From the NCBI GenBank assembly GCA_034003245.1, contig JAVEYY010000001.1, positions 62,001 through 126,000 on the forward strand: a stretch of DNA of 64,000 nucleotides, written 5' to 3'. Of the stretch, positions 62,467 to 64,000 are shown piece by piece. The DNA is from Perlabentimonas sp034003245 (GTDB lineage: Bacteria > Bacteroidota > Bacteroidia > Bacteroidales > Tenuifilaceae). A program made the position numbers and the translations under genes. Below the pieces are notes generated by a model, which worked only from the letters and a program-made list of their open reading frames with translations, was not told the DNA's origin and did no database searches. Numbering within the stretch: position 1 is the first letter of the stretch; each line of letters begins with the position of its first letter.

Positions 62467-63181
62467 TATATTCTAAAATTCTATTAAGTCCGAATAGTAC
62501 CAAATTAGGATTCACAAAGATGCTATTTTTTAACTTTTTATCAAAGTAAATTGAGTTGCCTCCAGTAAAAACTACTGTTAACGGGGGATATTGTGCCCCA
62601 ATTTGGGCTATATAACCATCCACCTCGGCGAGCACACCATTTAAAACCCCTGAAAGTATTGATGTTTCTGTATCGTAACCTATTAGTGGATGGTTTGTGT
62701 TAAATGTTATTAAAGGGAGGCGGGCTGTGAATTGATGTAGCGATTTAAATCTCATCTCAATACCCGGAGATATTGCTCCACCTAGGTATTCGCCTTTGCT
62801 AGTCACCAGATCGTAGGTTATTGCAGTTCCGCTATCAATCGACAACACGTTCTGATGTGGGAACAAAACAAATGCTCCCACAGCGGCGGCTAACCTATCG
62901 GCGCCAAGGGTTTGGGGTGTTTTATAACAGTTTTTGATGGGCAAAAGGGTTTCGGAGCAGAACTGTAGTAGGGGTAACCGTTGTGAAAGAAATTCTTCAA
63001 TATATACAGGAAATTCCCCAGTGCTCGAAAAAATTGCCTTTCCAATGGGATATGTCCTTAAGATCTTTTCAAAAGCATCAACACTCAACGTTGAGTGCTT
63101 TTCGTGGAAAACTATACTATCATCGTTAAAAACGGCCACTTTCGAAAGGGTGTTTCCAACATCGATTATGAGATTCATATT
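62453..63181 (-). CDS. coaX: Type III pantothenate kinase
   Basis: 242 residues from ATG 63181 (MNLIIDVGNTLSKVAVF), the standard CoaX N-terminus; the longer frame upstream adds a non-homologous extension. Landmarks: DVGNT (P-loop-like), TPQTLGADRLAAAVGA, LSIDSGTAITYDLV, YLGGAISPGIEMR and FTGGNSIYF. Phosphorylates pantothenate with ATP and a monovalent cation in CoA synthesis. Next to mfd. Confidence 0.95.
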   Translation of the reverse strand, partial: NMNLIIDVGNTLSKVAVFNDDSIVFHEKHSTLSVDAFEKILRTYPIGKAIFSSTGEFPVYIEEFLSQRLPLLQFCSETLLPIKNCYKTPQTLGADRLAAAVGAFVLFPHQNVLSIDSGTAITYDLVTSKGEYLGGAISPGIEMRFKSLHQFTARLPLITFNTNHPLIGYDTETSILSGVLNGVLAEVDGYIAQIGAQYPPLTVVFTGGNSIYFDKKLKNSIFVNPNLVLFGLNRILEYNENH

Positions 63182-63229
63182 TACGCTCTGCTCTAGTTCT
63201 ACATTGCTTAAGTAGTTGCCCATGGCAAA

Positions 63230-64000
63230 TTAACGAAGCGAATGGTCAATTTGTTGTAATAACTCCACGGCTTGTCCTATGGAATTTACTTTAGCCGCAG
63301 CGATTGACAACTTTTCTCGCTGCTCTTTCATTTGAAATGTTCTGGGATTTTGCTGAATAAATCCAATGATTCCCGAAAAAGTTTCCGAACGGTAGTAAGG
63401 CGATAGCTGATTGGAAATAAAGTATCCAACCAATGTATTATTTTTGAGCAAAACGCGCTCCATGCCTAGCGACTGAGCAATCCATCGTAGTTGCACTACA
63501 TTAAGGAGTTCCTCAACCTGATCGGGGATTCTACCAAACCTATCCTGAAGTTTACCCTTGAAAGCAAGTAATTCCTGAGGTTTTGCAATGGAATCTAACT
63601 CGCGATAAAGACGCATTCGCTCAGGAATACTCCCCACGTACCAGTCGGGAATAAGCAGCTCTAAATCGGTCTCAACATGACAATCGGAAAGGGATGATTG
63701 CCACTTAACGGCCTTTGCCGTTGTGGTTTCGGTGCTATCGGAAAAAACCTCGGCAAACTCTTCTTCCTTAAGCTCCTGTATAGCCTCATCGAGAATTCGG
63801 TGATAAGTTTCGAACCCAATATCGGCAATAAAGCCGCTCTGCTCTGCTCCAAGCATATTCCCTGCTCCACGAATATCAAGATCCTGCATGGCAATACTAA
63901 ATCCGCTGCCCAGCTCCGAAAACTCCTCAATCGCCTTAAGGCGTCTTCGAGCCTCCGTTGTTAACCCCTCGAGTGGTGGTGCTAGAAGATAGCAGAAAGC
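63230..64000 (-). CDS. mfd: Transcription-repair coupling factor, C-terminal part
   Basis: Open to the window edge; 257 residues visible, missing the N-terminus. Shows the end of the helicase region (APPLEGLTTEARRRLKAIEE, GSGFSIAMQDLDIRGAGNMLG) and the C-terminal TRCF domain (LLIPDWYVGSIPERMRLYREL, IPDQVEELLNVVQLR). Mfd clears stalled RNA polymerase and recruits UvrA. Confidence 0.93.
   Translation of the reverse strand, partial: AFCYLLAPPLEGLTTEARRRLKAIEEFSELGSGFSIAMQDLDIRGAGNMLGAEQSGFIADIGFETYHRILDEAIQELKEEEFAEVFSDSTETTTAKAVKWQSSLSDCHVETDLELLIPDWYVGSIPERMRLYRELDSIAKPQELLAFKGKLQDRFGRIPDQVEELLNVVQLRWIAQSLGMERVLLKNNTLVGYFISNQLSPYYRSETFSGIIGFIQQNPRTFQMKEQREKLSIAAAKVNSIGQAVELLQQIDHSLR

Overview
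The window reads as chromosomal DNA of a Bacteroidota bacterium, most likely a T9SS-bearing member of Bacteroidia/Bacteroidales. Evidence: gldD and gldE next to ssb and mutY, a protein with a type A type-IX-secretion sorting domain, many Bacteroidota-style lipoproteins, a TonB receptor paired with a DUF4249 lipoprotein, an S46 dipeptidyl-peptidase, a bacterial GGGP synthase, the TAnnTTTG type of -7 box and the near absence of Shine-Dalgarno sequences. The korAB pair suggests ferredoxin-dependent central metabolism. The exact genus cannot be read from the sequence.

Layout. 0.1-3.8 kb: three secreted or lipid-anchored proteins (unknown lipoprotein, GxSxG lipase, PQQ-type propeller). 3.8-11.8 kb: accessory region with large palindromic repeats, an AT-rich orphan lipoprotein, a barrel/DUF4249/TonB outer-membrane module, a GC-rich internally duplicated helical protein and a 13-unit, 21-bp tandem array. 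11.7-17.95 kb: a probable integron-like cassette array without integrase (CALIN-like): three units (vapBC; a membrane serine hydrolase; a beta-helix protein plus a T9SS protein), all on the minus strand, separated by attC-like inverted structures with GTTRRCA cores. 18.4-21.0 kb: selA, tRNA-Sec and an SPL-like radical SAM gene. 21.1-26.1 kb: a secreted HEXXH protein and a three-gene two-component cluster. 26.3-34.2 kb: DPP11-like peptidase, Maf, aminopeptidase, two tiny tandem lipoproteins not previously obvious because of their size, Ldh2-type dehydrogenase, SDR, CoA-binding protein, gamma carbonic anhydrase. 34.5-46.8 kb: core genes (korAB; mutY-ssb-gldE-gldD-PPTase-GGGPS; HU, a 30-residue basic protein and rng; a DsbD-type protein). 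47.0-54.7 kb: esterase, a Crp/Fnr-type regulator broken by one TAA, M28 peptidase, DUF4105 protein, aldehyde dehydrogenase, LysE exporter, a lipoprotein. 54.8-55.3 kb: a second, diverged 21-bp tandem array. 55.4-64 kb: a long minus-strand envelope-biogenesis run, mfd (partial), coaX, OMP, TPR, lptC, small membrane protein, CorC-type protein, PpiD.

How genes work together: the minus-strand block 37.4-42.4 kb links DNA repair (mutY, ssb) with the gliding/T9SS accessory proteins GldD/GldE and with lipid/carrier-protein enzymes, a conserved Bacteroidota neighbourhood. The block 55-64 kb serves outer-membrane assembly. The most unusual material is the cassette array, the two 21-bp arrays with the duplicated helical protein, and the pair of tiny lipoproteins. 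All calls are from reading the sequence; no database search was run.
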